Assembly: GCA_024404915.1 (NCBI GenBank)
Contig: JAKSPJ010000004.1
Span: 124,001 to 188,000 of the forward strand
Direction: 5' to 3'
From: Oscillospiraceae bacterium
GTDB lineage: Bacteria; Bacillota; Clostridia; Oscillospirales; Ruminococcaceae
DNA: 64,000 bases
Shown: piece after piece, positions 20,165 to 29,500 of the stretch
How positions within the stretch are numbered: the first letter of the stretch is position 1
Layout: each line of letters opens with the position of its first letter
Translations under genes and position numbers: made by a program
The notes under the pieces: model-generated
Seen by the model: the letters and a program-made list of their open reading frames with translations, nothing else
What the model was told of the DNA's origin: nothing
Databases searched by the model: none

Positions 20165-20215
20165 TTTTGCAATGGTAGAATGCCTTATCAAACATGCTGC
20201 ATGTATTTTGCAATG
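20165..20215. promoter_or_regulatory. Palindrome flanked by direct repeats in minD leader
   Basis: The palindrome ACATGC-T-GCATGT at 20192-20204 lies between two copies of TTTTGCAATG (20165-20174 and 20206-20215). It is about 60-80 bases downstream of the minD promoter in the untranslated leader. It could be an operator or an RNA hairpin. Confidence 0.35.
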
Positions 20216-20271
20216 TTCACAAAAATCATCTGTGGAATTGCCGATTATAATACAACACGCGTACCTTTTAT

Positions 20272-20300
20272 ATTATAACCTCAAAACGAAATTTTGTCAA
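20272..20300 (-). promoter_or_regulatory. minD operon promoter
   Basis: On the minus strand TTGACA, 17 bases and TATAAT, a perfect sigma-A consensus. It gives a leader of about 130 bases before minD. Confidence 0.85.
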
Positions 20301-20383
20301 ATCAAATTTGGGGTAATATCAAAAGATTGTGAAGTGTGCAATGATTACGCCACCCGAAATTGTGCAAAATGACATGTACTCTT

Positions 20384-21058
20384 TCAATATTCTGTTTCTG
20401 CACTTGTCTCTGTATGGATCGCACTCTCCGTATCAGATGATACGGCGGAGGCACTCGTCTCAGAGGGGCTGAATGCATCTGCAATCTTCATTGTGGAAAG
20501 CATCTGCCGGAACACATTGAGATAGCCCGAGAAAGTGTCATGACTGCTTTTGCAGGTCACCAGATAGATAAAATTATCCTTGACTGCCACAGCAGAGAGA
20601 CACTCCATCTGCTTGGTGGTTTCCGCACCCACAATTGCATAGGTGAAGCGGAACAGCTTGCATTCTGTACCCGAACAGGGGAACGTTTCCTCTGAAACCA
20701 GCTGAAACTGCTCTGTTGTGTCCATGTACTGCTGTTTCACCAGGTCAGCATATTCTTCTGTTGTAATGTTATAGATGGAGGATTCCTCTCCGGTAATAAT
20801 AATAGAGGCATCTTCCTTGACATAATAACAGTCGTAGAAGCTGGATGAAGTCTCGGTAAAGCCTGTGGGGATTTCCAGTTCAATGCCTTCGGGAAGCTTG
20901 GAAGGAATGACAATCATCTCATCGGAATAGCTTTCCTCTGATGCCTGAGATTCCTCCGGCTGATGTGCTTTTTTATGCTGAGAAAATGCAGTGGCACCGG
21001 CCATAAATACAATGACAGCACCAATTGCAATCAGTAGAATAATGATTCTTTTTGACAT
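20384..21058 (-). CDS. Membrane-anchored hypothetical protein
   Basis: A 224-residue protein with a single N-terminal hydrophobic segment (residues 4-25) without a lipobox Cys, so it is probably a signal anchor with the rest outside the cell. A Ser/Glu-rich linker (residues 28-46) leads to a domain of about 140 residues containing two spaced Cys (CSGTEC), and the chain ends in a Ser/Thr/Glu-rich tail. No family is recognised. It lies between rnpB and minD on the same strand. An AAGGATTG ribosome-binding site precedes the ATG. Function unknown. Confidence 0.75.
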   Translation of the reverse strand: MSKRIIILLIAIGAVIVFMAGATAFSQHKKAHQPEESQASEESYSDEMIVIPSKLPEGIELEIPTGFTETSSSFYDCYYVKEDASIIITGEESSIYNITTEEYADLVKQQYMDTTEQFQLVSEETFPCSGTECKLFRFTYAIVGAETTKQMECLSAVAVKDNFIYLVTCKSSHDTFSGYLNVFRQMLSTMKIADAFSPSETSASAVSSDTESAIHTETSAETEY

Positions 21059-21088
21059 TTTGCCAATCCTTTCCTGCCAAAATGAAGA

Positions 21089-21112
21089 AACCGGTGCGAT
21101 ACGGCACCGGTT
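21089..21112 (-). terminator. Terminator of rnpB
   Basis: AACCGGTGC and GCACCGGTT form a 9-bp stem around a six-base loop, followed on the minus strand by TTCTTCATTTT. It directly follows the conserved 3' part of RNase P RNA. Confidence 0.7.
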
Positions 21113-21473
21113 GTGACCAAACCTGTAAGCCGGGTTCTGTCATCATTCGAAAATGACTGCAACCATTTATCTAGGCCTTCTGTCGCCGGAAGGCTCAAGC
21201 CGCCTTTACGGAGAATCCGCCGAGCAGACGTTATGATTCCTCGTACCAATTCAGCGTTGCATCGGACAGGGTTTACACAGCAGTGTATTCTCATACACTC
21301 TGGTGCGCTCTTACCGCACCTTTCCACCTTTGCACTGCAAAGCAATGCAGTCTCATCTCTGTTGCACTAGCCCTAAGGTCACCCTCGGCTGCCGTTAGCA
21401 GCTGCCCTGCTCTGTGATGCCCGGACTTTCCTCATATGCTGTATCGCATTCCGCGGTTGCCCAGTCTGCTCAC
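21113..21473 (-). ncRNA. rnpB: RNase P RNA
   Basis: The catalytic RNA that removes 5' leaders from pre-tRNAs. Read on the minus strand, the 5' part holds the conserved GAGGAAAGTCCGGGC block. Further along are the universally conserved ACAGAA and CCGGCTTAC segments near the 3' end (complement of GTAAGCCGGGTTCTGT at 21126-21141). AGGCCTAGATAAATGG fits the P4-adjacent region. Length is about 360 nt. The 5' end is placed seven bases after a TTGACA-N17-TAAAAT promoter and the 3' end before the terminator stem; both ends are approximate. Confidence 0.93.
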
Positions 21474-21479
21474 GTTTAT

Positions 21480-21508
21480 ATTTTATCATATTTTTTGCGA
21501 AATGTCAA
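21480..21508 (-). promoter_or_regulatory. rnpB promoter
   Basis: On the minus strand TTGACA, 17 bases and TAAAAT, ideally placed for the RNase P RNA 5' end. Confidence 0.85.
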
Positions 21509-21670
21509 GCTTTTTCGACAGCTTCCCATGGAACAAATGCATATTTTCAGGTGAATCATTCAAAGGATGTGCGATTTGAGACTTTTCCCAAAAGGCATAT
21601 AAAGTTTTGGGTTGTATAGAACAGAATCAATTATTATGCTGGTCCTCCCAAAAGAAATTTGTGAATGCTA

Positions 21671-21699
21671 TTGACTTTCCAAACAAAATGAGTTATAAT
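21671..21699 (+). promoter_or_regulatory. metK promoter
   Basis: TTGACT, 17 bases and TATAAT lie directly before the S-box leader. Bases 21509-21670 between this and the rnpB promoter show no gene. Confidence 0.85.
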
Positions 21700-21705
21700 G
21701 GTAAT

Positions 21706-21853
21706 ATCCTTATGAAGAGCAGCGGAGGAACGGGTCCTGTGAAGCTGCGGCAACCACATTTTTAATGCAAGGTGCCAAATCCTGCGGCTACCGCCGAAAG
21801 ATAAGGAGTACAAGAAATTGTAAACGGCGGCATACATTGTATGTCGCTTTTTT
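21706..21853 (+). promoter_or_regulatory. SAM-I (S-box) riboswitch with terminator
   Basis: The aptamer (about 21706-21808) shows the S-box core in order: CTTAT...AGAG, GGAGGAACGGGTCC, TGAAGCTGCGGCAACC, GCAAGGTGCCAAATCC and the closing GAAAGATAAGG. The expression platform is a terminator at 21827-21853: GCGGCATAC pairs with GTATGTCGC (one G-T wobble) before six Ts. High SAM should favour termination and reduce metK. The position before the SAM synthetase gene is the classic context. Confidence 0.94.
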
Positions 21854-21883
21854 GCTGTAGATTTGCTGAAGGAGAGAAATGAT

Positions 21884-23053
21884 ATGAAACGCTTTTTTAC
21901 ATCCGAATCCGTAACAGAAGGACATCCCGACAAAATCTGCGATCAGATTTCAGACGCTGTCCTGGATGCCATTCTGGAAAAAGACCCCACAGGAAGAGTT
22001 GCATGTGAGACATGCACCACCACAGGCATGGTTCTGATTATGGGAGAGATTTCCACCTCTGCACAGATTGATATCCCTGCAATCGCAAGAGATGTGATTA
22101 TCGACATCGGATATGACCGTGCAAAATATGGCTTTGACGGACATACCTGTGCCATTATGACATCCATTGACCAGCAGTCCGGCGACATTGCCCAGGGTGT
22201 GGATTATGCCTATGATTCCAGCGAAAATACTGAAGAACAGGGTGCAGGCGACCAGGGTATGATGTTTGGCTATGCCTGCGATGAAACCGCTGAACTGATG
22301 CCGCTGCCGATTTCTCTGGCGCACAAGCTGGCACAGCGTCTCACTGCTGTCCGCAAGGACAACACACTGAATTATCTGCGTCCGGATGGCAAGACACAGG
22401 TTACTGTGGAATATGAAGATGACAAGCCGGTTCGTGTGGATACCATTGTTGTTTCCACACAGCATTCCGCATCTGTCAGCCTGGATCAGATTCGTGAAGA
22501 TCTGATTGAGCTGGTTATTCTGCCCACAATTCCCGCTGAAATGATGGATGAAAACACAAAGATTTTTGTAAATCCGACAGGACGTTTCGTCATCGGCGGT
22601 CCGCAGGGTGATTCCGGCCTGACAGGCAGAAAGATTATTGTTGACACCTACGGCGGCTACTCCCGTCACGGCGGCGGTGCATTCTCCGGAAAGGATCCTT
22701 CCAAGGTAGACCGCTCTGCTGCGTATATGACCAGATATATTGCAAAGAACATTGTTGCTGCAGGACTGGCAAAACGCTGTGAAGTACAGCTGGCTTACGC
22801 AATCGGCGTAGCAAAGCCTGTTTCCGTATTTGTGGAAACCTTTGGCACCGGTAAATTTGACGAAGAAACTCTGGCAAATGCTGTGCAGAGTGTCTTTGAT
22901 CTGCGCCCTGCCGGCATCATCGATACTTTGGAATTAAGAAAACCGCAGTATCGTAAACTGGCTGCATACGGTCATATGGGCCGTGAAGATCTGCTTCCGG
23001 CATGGGAACGCACTGACAAAGCAGATGCACTGAAGGCTGCTGTAAATGCATAA
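21884..23053 (+). CDS. metK: S-adenosylmethionine synthetase
   Basis: MetK makes SAM from ATP and methionine. The 389-residue protein has the family signatures [16 protein letters not shown] at the N-terminus, [12 protein letters not shown] (the adenine/methionine loop region) and [19 protein letters not shown] (the phosphate loop). ATG 21884 is chosen over an in-frame ATG at 21863 because AAGGAGAG lies directly before it and [15 protein letters not shown] matches the family start. It is under the upstream S-box riboswitch and is transcribed alone, ending at 23068-23104. Confidence 0.97.
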   Translation: MKRFFTSESVTEGHPDKICDQISDAVLDAILEKDPTGRVACETCTTTGMVLIMGEISTSAQIDIPAIARDVIIDIGYDRAKYGFDGHTCAIMTSIDQQSGDIAQGVDYAYDSSENTEEQGAGDQGMMFGYACDETAELMPLPISLAHKLAQRLTAVRKDNTLNYLRPDGKTQVTVEYEDDKPVRVDTIVVSTQHSASVSLDQIREDLIELVILPTIPAEMMDENTKIFVNPTGRFVIGGPQGDSGLTGRKIIVDTYGGYSRHGGGAFSGKDPSKVDRSAAYMTRYIAKNIVAAGLAKRCEVQLAYAIGVAKPVSVFVETFGTGKFDEETLANAVQSVFDLRPAGIIDTLELRKPQYRKLAAYGHMGREDLLPAWERTDKADALKAAVNA

Positions 23054-23067
23054 TTATTAACATTAGT

Positions 23068-23104
23068 AACCCAGACTCAAAGAAATTCTATGAGTCTGGG
23101 TTTT
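23068..23104 (+). terminator. metK terminator
   Basis: AACCCAGACTC pairs with GAGTCTGGGTT around a 13-base loop and runs into TTTTCTTCT. Confidence 0.85.
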
Positions 23105-23118
23105 CTTCTATAAAACCG

Positions 23119-23152
23119 AAGGGAAGAAAGCCCTGACAGCTTTCTTCCCTTC
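23119..23152 (-). terminator. Hairpin after GH16 gene
   Basis: AAGGGAAGAAAGC and GCTTTCTTCCCTT form a perfect 13-bp stem with a seven-base loop. On the minus strand only a broken T-run (CGGTTTTAT) follows. It converges on the metK terminator. Confidence 0.6.
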
Positions 23153-23171
23153 CCCCTTTTTTCACTCGGAT

Positions 23172-24608
23172 TTAACCGATTTCTTCAAGACGCACATTTG
23201 TGAGATAAACCGTTGCAGAGGAGCCTCTGTTTCCAAGGTTGAATTCCAGTCTGCCCAACGGATCATTCTTGTCATTCATATCGAATTCATATGTATATGT
23301 TTCCTGTTTGTCGGAAATCGTCAGTGTTGTATCCTGCAGGTATCGAATCCATCCTGCATTCGGTGCAGATACACAAACGATAATATCACGGGACTCATCT
23401 GCCCACGCATCAAAGGAAACACGATACTTTCTGCCCTTAATCATAGGCATTTCCGGCTGGACCAGCTGAACAGAATAATCAACCTTTCCTTCATTCTCTG
23501 TCTGAATCACAATCATGTTATCCTTGATTTCAGCAGAGCCTTCTCCGCCTTCAAACAGCATGAACTTCCAATTTGTATCATCTGTCAGGTCTTCCTGTTC
23601 AGAAAAATCGCCGTTGAAAATATAGTTACCGTCCTCCAGTGCTTCACGATAATTTGCTTCCGGCTTGCTGACATTGGTATCATACTCCGGCTTCTGGAAT
23701 ACACGCACATAATCGATTTCAAATTCTGCATTGTCAAAGTCGGTGGTTTCATCCGGATTGCCCGGCCATGTGCCGCCGACAGCCAGATTCATCTGAACAA
23801 AGAAAGGCTGGTCAAAAGGTGCCGGATACGGCTTGTCATCCTCGCCCTCCACAGCAGAAAACCAATCGTTTACTGTGTGGTACAGGTTGCCGTCGATATA
23901 CCAGCGCATTTCGCCCGGTTCCCACTCCACAGAATACTCATGGAAATCATCTGCGAAGGTTTCACCCTCCAGTTCATAAACGCCCTGCTGTTCTGCATGG
24001 GGCTCACCATAGTGCAGTGTACCATATGCAGTGCTCAGACGGCTGCCCAGCACTTCCATAATATCAATTTCGCCGCACTTCGGCCACTGACCATAATAAC
24101 TTTCATCCTGGGGCATCATCCAGATTGCAGGCCACAAGCCCTGTCCTGCTGGTACTTTTGCTCTTGCTACAACCTTGCCGTAGGTAAAGTCTTTCTTATT
24201 CTGTGCTGTGACCTTACCGGAAGTATAGTAATCGCTGCCGTCCTTTTCAGACTTGACTGCCTTGATTACAAGATTGCCGTCACGAAGGAACACATTATCT
24301 GTGGAAGTGGTATATTCCTGCAATTCTTCATTTGTCCAGCCCGGCTCATGGGGTTCATAGTTCCAGATGGACTCATCCAGTGCATCGCCATCAAACTCAT
24401 CATTCCAAAGCAGGGTGTAACCATCCGGCACATCAATATCATTGACCGGTGTTTCTTCCTGAGCTGTTGTGGTTTCGGTCTCTTCAGCTGTTGTCGTTTC
24501 CACAGCCTCAGACTGGCTGCTGTCTGCTTCCGAAGAAGTGCCTGTACTGCCGCAGCCAGTCAGGACAACCAATGCAGCAAAAAGAGCACTGATTTTATAA
24601 TGTTTCAT
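23172..24608 (-). CDS. GH16 beta-glucanase lipoprotein
   Basis: An exported glycoside hydrolase of about 478 residues. A lipoprotein signal ends at LTGC (Cys19), followed by a Ser/Thr/Glu-rich linker to about residue 55. The GH16 domain spans about 60-300 with EIDIME (Glu180 nucleophile, Asp182, Glu185 acid/base), typical of laminarinase/lichenase-type endo-beta-1,3(4)-glucanases. A C-terminal beta-sandwich (about 325-478, NGDFSEQEDLTDD...NWKF) resembles CBM4/9-type carbohydrate-binding modules. Cell-surface beta-glucan cutting would feed oligosaccharides to enzymes such as the GH94 phosphorylase. ATG 24608 is preferred: AGGAGG is seven bases away, against one base for ATG 24614. Confidence 0.9.
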   Translation of the reverse strand: MKHYKISALFAALVVLTGCGSTGTSSEADSSQSEAVETTTAEETETTTAQEETPVNDIDVPDGYTLLWNDEFDGDALDESIWNYEPHEPGWTNEELQEYTTSTDNVFLRDGNLVIKAVKSEKDGSDYYTSGKVTAQNKKDFTYGKVVARAKVPAGQGLWPAIWMMPQDESYYGQWPKCGEIDIMEVLGSRLSTAYGTLHYGEPHAEQQGVYELEGETFADDFHEYSVEWEPGEMRWYIDGNLYHTVNDWFSAVEGEDDKPYPAPFDQPFFVQMNLAVGGTWPGNPDETTDFDNAEFEIDYVRVFQKPEYDTNVSKPEANYREALEDGNYIFNGDFSEQEDLTDDTNWKFMLFEGGEGSAEIKDNMIVIQTENEGKVDYSVQLVQPEMPMIKGRKYRVSFDAWADESRDIIVCVSAPNAGWIRYLQDTTLTISDKQETYTYEFDMNDKNDPLGRLEFNLGNRGSSATVYLTNVRLEEIG

Positions 24609-24657
24609 TCGCATACCTCCTGTTGTCCATCGAAGGGGTGACGGACCTCAAATTGTT

Positions 24658-24676
24658 ATTGTGATTATAACACAAT
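24658..24676 (-). promoter_or_regulatory. GH16 promoter -10 within inverted repeat
   Basis: ATTGTG and CACAAT flank a seven-base spacer that contains the minus-strand TATAAT (24664-24669), which is preceded by TGT, an extended -10. The symmetric arms around the -10 suggest an operator for a LacI- or GntR-like repressor not encoded here. No good -35 is visible. Confidence 0.5.
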
Positions 24677-24779
24677 GTGCCGCAAAAAAATATCATACAA
24701 AATACATTCATATCAGTTATTTACACTGTTTTGCATGACGGCAAGACAGGCAATCCTCCAAAAAGTTCACCTGACAGCT

Positions 24780-24814
24780 GCATGCCGCAGAATATCCGGA
24801 TTTCTGCGGCATGC
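24780..24814 (-). terminator. Hairpin after XRE gene
   Basis: GCATGCCGCAGAA and TTCTGCGGCATGC form a perfect 13-bp stem with a nine-base loop just past the XRE stop. No strong T-run follows on the minus strand, so termination is uncertain. The stretch 24677-24779 shows no gene. Confidence 0.5.
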
Positions 24815-24823
24815 ATTCATTTT

Positions 24824-25039
24824 CTATTCTTCTTCGTCGTCAATGAACTCAAGAATATCACCCGGCTGGCATTTCAGAGCTTTGCAGATTGCGTTCAATG
24901 TAGAAAACCGCACTGCACTGACTTTGCCCGTTTTCAGCTTTGAGAGATTCACATTGCTGACGCCTACCCTTTCACTCAGATCATTGAGACTGATTTTTCT
25001 GTCTGCCATAACTCTGTCAAGTCTTAAAATGATTGACAC
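24824..25039 (-). CDS. YozG-type XRE helix-turn-helix regulator
   Basis: A 71-residue protein that is almost entirely a Cro/C1-type HTH (LNDLSERVGVSNVNLSKLKTGK, with the second helix and recognition helix at residues 20-40) plus a short acidic tail. The size and the MIILRLDRVMADRKIS-like start match YozG-type regulators, which are regularly paired with DUF2975 membrane proteins. Here such a gene lies 14 bases upstream on the same strand. It probably binds the repeats or palindrome upstream of that gene (25857-25985), giving autoregulation. This last point is inference. Confidence 0.88.
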   Translation of the reverse strand: MSIILRLDRVMADRKISLNDLSERVGVSNVNLSKLKTGKVSAVRFSTLNAICKALKCQPGDILEFIDDEEE

Positions 25040-25053
25040 AACTGCTCGCCTCC

Positions 25054-25776
25054 TTAGAGTGTTTCATCAGACTCTCTCTGCAATTCAGCACCATAGTTAA
25101 AAATTGCAGAGAACAACAAAACAATAATCACAATAACGGCAATTCCCACTGCACTTATGCCGCCTAAAGAAATACCGATTACGCCCCAGGGAATCAATGA
25201 AACTGCAAATGACTTCAACCGCTTGACAACACTGTTTTCAAAGGGAGACTCGCAGACTTCAAGGGCCTTGCACAGATTTCTTGCAAAGAACATCGCAACT
25301 GTAAAGCAGATTGTCATCGCTGTAACCATCACAAAGATTACGAAAAATACCATACCCAATGATGAATCGCTGCCTCCATTGATATCAATATCAGCGTTGT
25401 ATACCTCTTTGTCAGCGGTTGTCTTCTCGTTATCCTTGTTTAAATGGAGATTCACATTCATGCCGCCGATTTTCTTCTCTGTATTGACTTCTTCAAGAAC
25501 ATCCTCTGTAGTATTGGGATTCCACATCTCGATACCAAAAAGCTGCACACTGCCCACACGAACAATCGGCTTTCCTCCATCTTCATCAATGGCAAAAGCA
25601 AGTTCGCCGCTTCCCTGAATATCTGCTTCAATCAGATTGTTGGGGATTCTCAGGCACATTACACTCATGATTGCAATCATTATAATACCCAAGATGCTGA
25701 TGCCAATCATAATGCTTGTGAGTACGCTTCCGATTTTGCCCAGTGTGTTGATTTTTTTGATGTTTTCGTTTTTCAT
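25054..25776 (-). CDS. DUF2975 family membrane protein
   Basis: A 240-residue integral membrane protein with four hydrophobic segments (about 17-42, 143-168, 188-206 and 207-228). A large soluble loop of about 95 residues lies between the first two and is probably extracytoplasmic. The C-terminal YGAELQRESDETL is a hallmark of DUF2975 proteins. No biochemical role is established for the family. It is first in a two-gene operon with the YozG-like regulator. A consensus promoter lies at 25846-25874 with repeat elements around it. Confidence 0.85.
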   Translation of the reverse strand: MKNENIKKINTLGKIGSVLTSIMIGISILGIIMIAIMSVMCLRIPNNLIEADIQGSGELAFAIDEDGGKPIVRVGSVQLFGIEMWNPNTTEDVLEEVNTEKKIGGMNVNLHLNKDNEKTTADKEVYNADIDINGGSDSSLGMVFFVIFVMVTAMTICFTVAMFFARNLCKALEVCESPFENSVVKRLKSFAVSLIPWGVIGISLGGISAVGIAVIVIIVLLFSAIFNYGAELQRESDETL

Positions 25777-25845
25777 AACAATAACCTCCGAATGCGTTTC
25801 GTATTATTTGGAATTTGTTTGATGGAACGTCCCTGTTGTGGTTAC

Positions 25846-25874
25846 AGTATATCACGAACATTTATGTTTGTCAA
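25846..25874 (-). promoter_or_regulatory. Promoter of DUF2975-XRE operon
   Basis: On the minus strand TTGACA, 17 bases and TATACT. The spacer contains the inverted repeat AACAT-TT-ATGTT, read on the plus strand at 25857-25868, a likely repressor site. Confidence 0.8.
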
Positions 25875-25880
25875 TAGCTA

Positions 25881-25985
25881 TTTAATGTTTATCGTTAATT
25901 ATTGTATGTTTGCATAAGATAGCCTTCTGCATGCGGCATCTCGGTTGTGCTATTTACACGATAATTTTTTAATGTTTATCGTTAA
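25881..25985. repeat. Two 18-bp direct repeats upstream of DUF2975-XRE operon
   Basis: TTTAATGTTTATCGTTAA occurs identically at 25881-25898 and 25968-25985, 87 bases apart. The first copy abuts the -35 box of the DUF2975 promoter. They look like binding sites for the paired XRE protein. Apart from these and the promoter, 25777-26062 holds only the terminator at 25990-26024. Confidence 0.7.
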
Positions 25986-25989
25986 ACGC

Positions 25990-26024
25990 AAAAGGCTGCG
26001 CAGCTTTAAGCCACGCAGCCTTTT
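25990..26024 (-). terminator. Terminator after sortase
   Basis: AAAAGGCTGCG and CGCAGCCTTTT form a perfect 11-bp stem with a 13-base loop, downstream of the sortase stop on the minus strand. Confidence 0.8.
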
Positions 26025-26062
26025 CATATAAATACGCTTTTGAATGTCCCTTTCTTTTCCAC

Positions 26063-26584
26063 TCAGGAGGGTTGTTCTGTTTTGCCGACTACAATCAGCC
26101 GCTGTGTACCGTCATCTGTGCAGGTCACAATCGTCACACGGGTATCCCCAAAATCCTCCAGAATCCATGTTTCATCCGGATTCACAATCTGCGTTTCCGA
26201 AATATAATATGCGGCGGTTGTCCCATCCTTTCCGGTCAGTATGATTTCCATACCGATTTCCGCTTTTTTCAGACGATTGAGGTATTCCTTGTAGAGTACA
26301 CTGCTGTGCCCTGCAATGCAGTAATTACCGGAACCAATCTCACCTGTATCCGGGAAATGTCCAACTGCTTTGGAAAGCACCTGCGGTTCGACGCCTTCTA
26401 TTACGGGTGCCTGAATATGCAGTGCCGGGATGGATAATACTGTATTTTCCTTCATCAGTTCTTTTCGCTGATGATCTCTGTTTAGCTTACGGATGCTCAG
26501 AAAAGACAGAATTCCAAGCCCTGCAGCCATCATGAGAATGCCCAGCACCAGCATGATTATCTGACGTTTCGTGTATTTTTTCAT
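26063..26584 (-). CDS. Sortase (class D-like)
   Basis: A 173-residue transpeptidase that attaches LPXTG proteins to the cell wall. One N-terminal membrane segment (residues 9-30) precedes the sortase barrel, with the catalytic triad His93 (CIAGHSS), Cys155 (IVTCTDD) and Arg162 (GTQRLIVVG). Length and lack of extra domains suit a small class D or housekeeping-type sortase, though class is not certain by eye. It starts nine bases after the stop of the LPQTG subtilase, so that protease is its most likely substrate and the two are co-transcribed. Confidence 0.9.
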   Translation of the reverse strand: MKKYTKRQIIMLVLGILMMAAGLGILSFLSIRKLNRDHQRKELMKENTVLSIPALHIQAPVIEGVEPQVLSKAVGHFPDTGEIGSGNYCIAGHSSVLYKEYLNRLKKAEIGMEIILTGKDGTTAAYYISETQIVNPDETWILEDFGDTRVTIVTCTDDGTQRLIVVGKTEQPS

Positions 26585-26593
26585 CCCGCATCA

Positions 26594-29500
26594 TTAAGCA
26601 GCTTTTTCCTGCTTTTTGACAATCACTCCGGATTTCATTACAACTGCTGCGCCCATCAGGGTCATCAGTATTGCAGCAGCTGCCATTACGACGCTTGCAG
26701 GAGCGTTGTTGCCTGTCTGAGGCAGATTGACATCTGTTTCATTCCAATCCTTACCCAATCCGGTCATAGGATCGATTAAATAAATATCCAGCATATCATC
26801 TGTTTCATCATACAGTGCCACTTCTACTTTGCCATCCAGCATCAGCATGGAGAATGCATCAGCAGGCTCTTCGCCATAGCGAAGTGTGTAATCCTGGATT
26901 ACCATTGCTTCCAGTGTCGGAATGGAATATGCCCCCTCCGGCAGAACCGGCGGCTGGCTCAGATCCACTTCTGTGTTATATCTCCAGGAATAGCCATATG
27001 TAGAGGAAAAGTCCTCAATAAGGATTGTCATGCCATCCGTGATTCCCATGTCCAGTGCACCTTCAAAGTTCACTTCAACTTCATCATTGTACACACCGGT
27101 AACACTTTCATTGTAAGCAATCAGCATGTCAATATACTCCGAAACAGTATAGTATGAACCTGTACTGAAAGGATTATCTATATCAGAACAATAATAGTAC
27201 AAAGCATAAGGTGCGAATGCGCCTTCCTCATAAATATAGATGCCATTGTTGTCATCCACTGTGACCTTTGCATTGTAAGTATTTTCTTCGTCAAAAGTAA
27301 AGGTAAATGTGCCGTCTTCTTCTGTCTGATATGTAAACGTCACAGGCTCCTTGCTGTAAATATCAGTATACCAGCCCCTATTTGCAAGAGCATCAATGGT
27401 AACATAATACATTTCATTGTGTTCCAGGTCATAGCTTTCATAGAGACCGCTCTTTAAGTATGTTGTAGGCACCTCAAACAGATTAACCTCCAGCATATTG
27501 TTAAGCATTGCATAATCCTGGAATACGGAACAGTTGAAAATGCCCAGCAGCATTTCCCGGAACTCCAGATTTCCATAAAGTCTGATGCTGACATTCTCGC
27601 CATCATACAGATTCGTTTCAACTCTTGTGATATCAAAATCGCCAACAGACATTGCGTATCTCACGACTGCCTGTTCCAGTTCCCACACACTATGCTCAAT
27701 ATCAAAGCTATAGAGCTCTGACAGCATAGCAAGCTCAACATTGCCATCCTCATCTGTCACACGAATTGTGGTATCAGAAAGCTGTTCAATGGTAAATGTC
27801 TTTTCCGCATGTGCTGCATGCAGATTCAGAATACCATTCTCCAGAGAGGACATATATCTTGTGACATTACCCTCTGCAAAGTCAAGATACTTGACAGCGC
27901 CGCTGTTTCTGAATTCAAACATACCGGTATTGGCAATCCAGATACCGCTGAGAATATGATCGGGGGCTGTTACAGCGGATTCATAGAATGCAAAGTTATA
28001 TGCAGCATCGGATGCTGTAACAGTATAACTCTCCAGGTCTGTAACATCATATTCCAATGTGTACTGCCCCTTGCTGTCTGCCTTTGCAGGAATAATATCA
28101 AGGAACTGATTGGAGAATGACTCGTTGTAATTCAGGGTACCCTTCAGGATTCTTGCAATTGCCGGGAGCTTTGCATCATTCTGAGGTTTGCCGTTCTCCT
28201 GCTCTGCTATGGTTTCGCAATACATCTGTGCATAGGAAAGCAGTGCAAACATATTGTTGTCATAAGCGGAGTTTTCCGAATCGTATTCACCCAAAACACC
28301 GCCATTTCCAATGCCTGTAATATACACAGCATCCAGATCCTCTGCATTTTCACAGTGAATCTTCAGAATTTTTCTGCCGTCCTTCTCTGTTTCTTCTGTT
28401 TTCAGTGTCGGGGCTGTTTTGTCAACCCTGAATGCCACCTCATAAACCTGGGGATTTGCATAGGATGTTTCATAATCAATCACGCATGTCAGAACAGCAC
28501 GATATTCCCCTTCCGGAAGCTCATCCAGCACCTGTTCCATTTCAAACAGATTTTCCACTCTCTGCATATCCACTGAACCTGTCTTTCCTTCTGCAACGCA
28601 CTTACCGGCTGCATCCAGAATCGTATATTGATACTGCGTTCTGCGGTTCACAAAAGCATCCAGAAGCAGCTGATCTGCAAGGCCGTCACTATTGGGAGAA
28701 ATTGAAATCACCTTGTCTGAGGCTGCCATTGATTCCAGCTGCGCATAATACTCGTCTGTCATATAAGAAAACAGATCGCAGCTTTCCTTTTCATCTTCCG
28801 GAATCGAAGCATAGACTTCTTTCATCAGTCCAACGACTTCTGCCAGAGAATACTTGCCATTATAGAGATAATCTGTGCCAAGGTCTGTCAGTCCGGCAAC
28901 GCTCTCTTCATCTACAATCGGAATTGCAGCCCAGTCGCCGTAATATCCCAGAACCGGAATAGAAATGTTGCAGCAGTTATCTGCTTCATGCAGCAGCAGA
29001 TAACCTTCCACAAAGAAACCATTGACAAATGTTTCTTTCAGGCTTGCTGTCTGAGAAGCATTCAGCTTCACATTGATTGTAACAGTGCGGCTTTCTCCTG
29101 CCCCAATGGAAGTCAGGCCAGACAAATCTGCATTGCACCCTAAAAGCTGCTGACCGTTGAGAACATTCATTTCCAACTCTTCATTCCAGTATGAATCGTC
29201 TGTGGTAAGCACAAGATCAGCGCCTGCAAATGTGACATCCTCATCGCTGATATTGGTGATTGTTACCGGAATCTGGAAAGAATCTCCAAGGCCGTCATAA
29301 AGATTTACCTTTGCATCGCCCTCAGGACCTGTCAGCAGCACCTTATCTGTCAGCAGCCCGCTGAGAGATACCAAACCTGCGCCCTGTCTTCTGGGAGTAA
29401 CATAAATGCCATCCTCAGAATAAGGCACTGCGGAATTCATCAGCAAATTACGGATATAGCGTACACGATCACTGCCGTTGATTTCAATTCCGTTTTTGCG

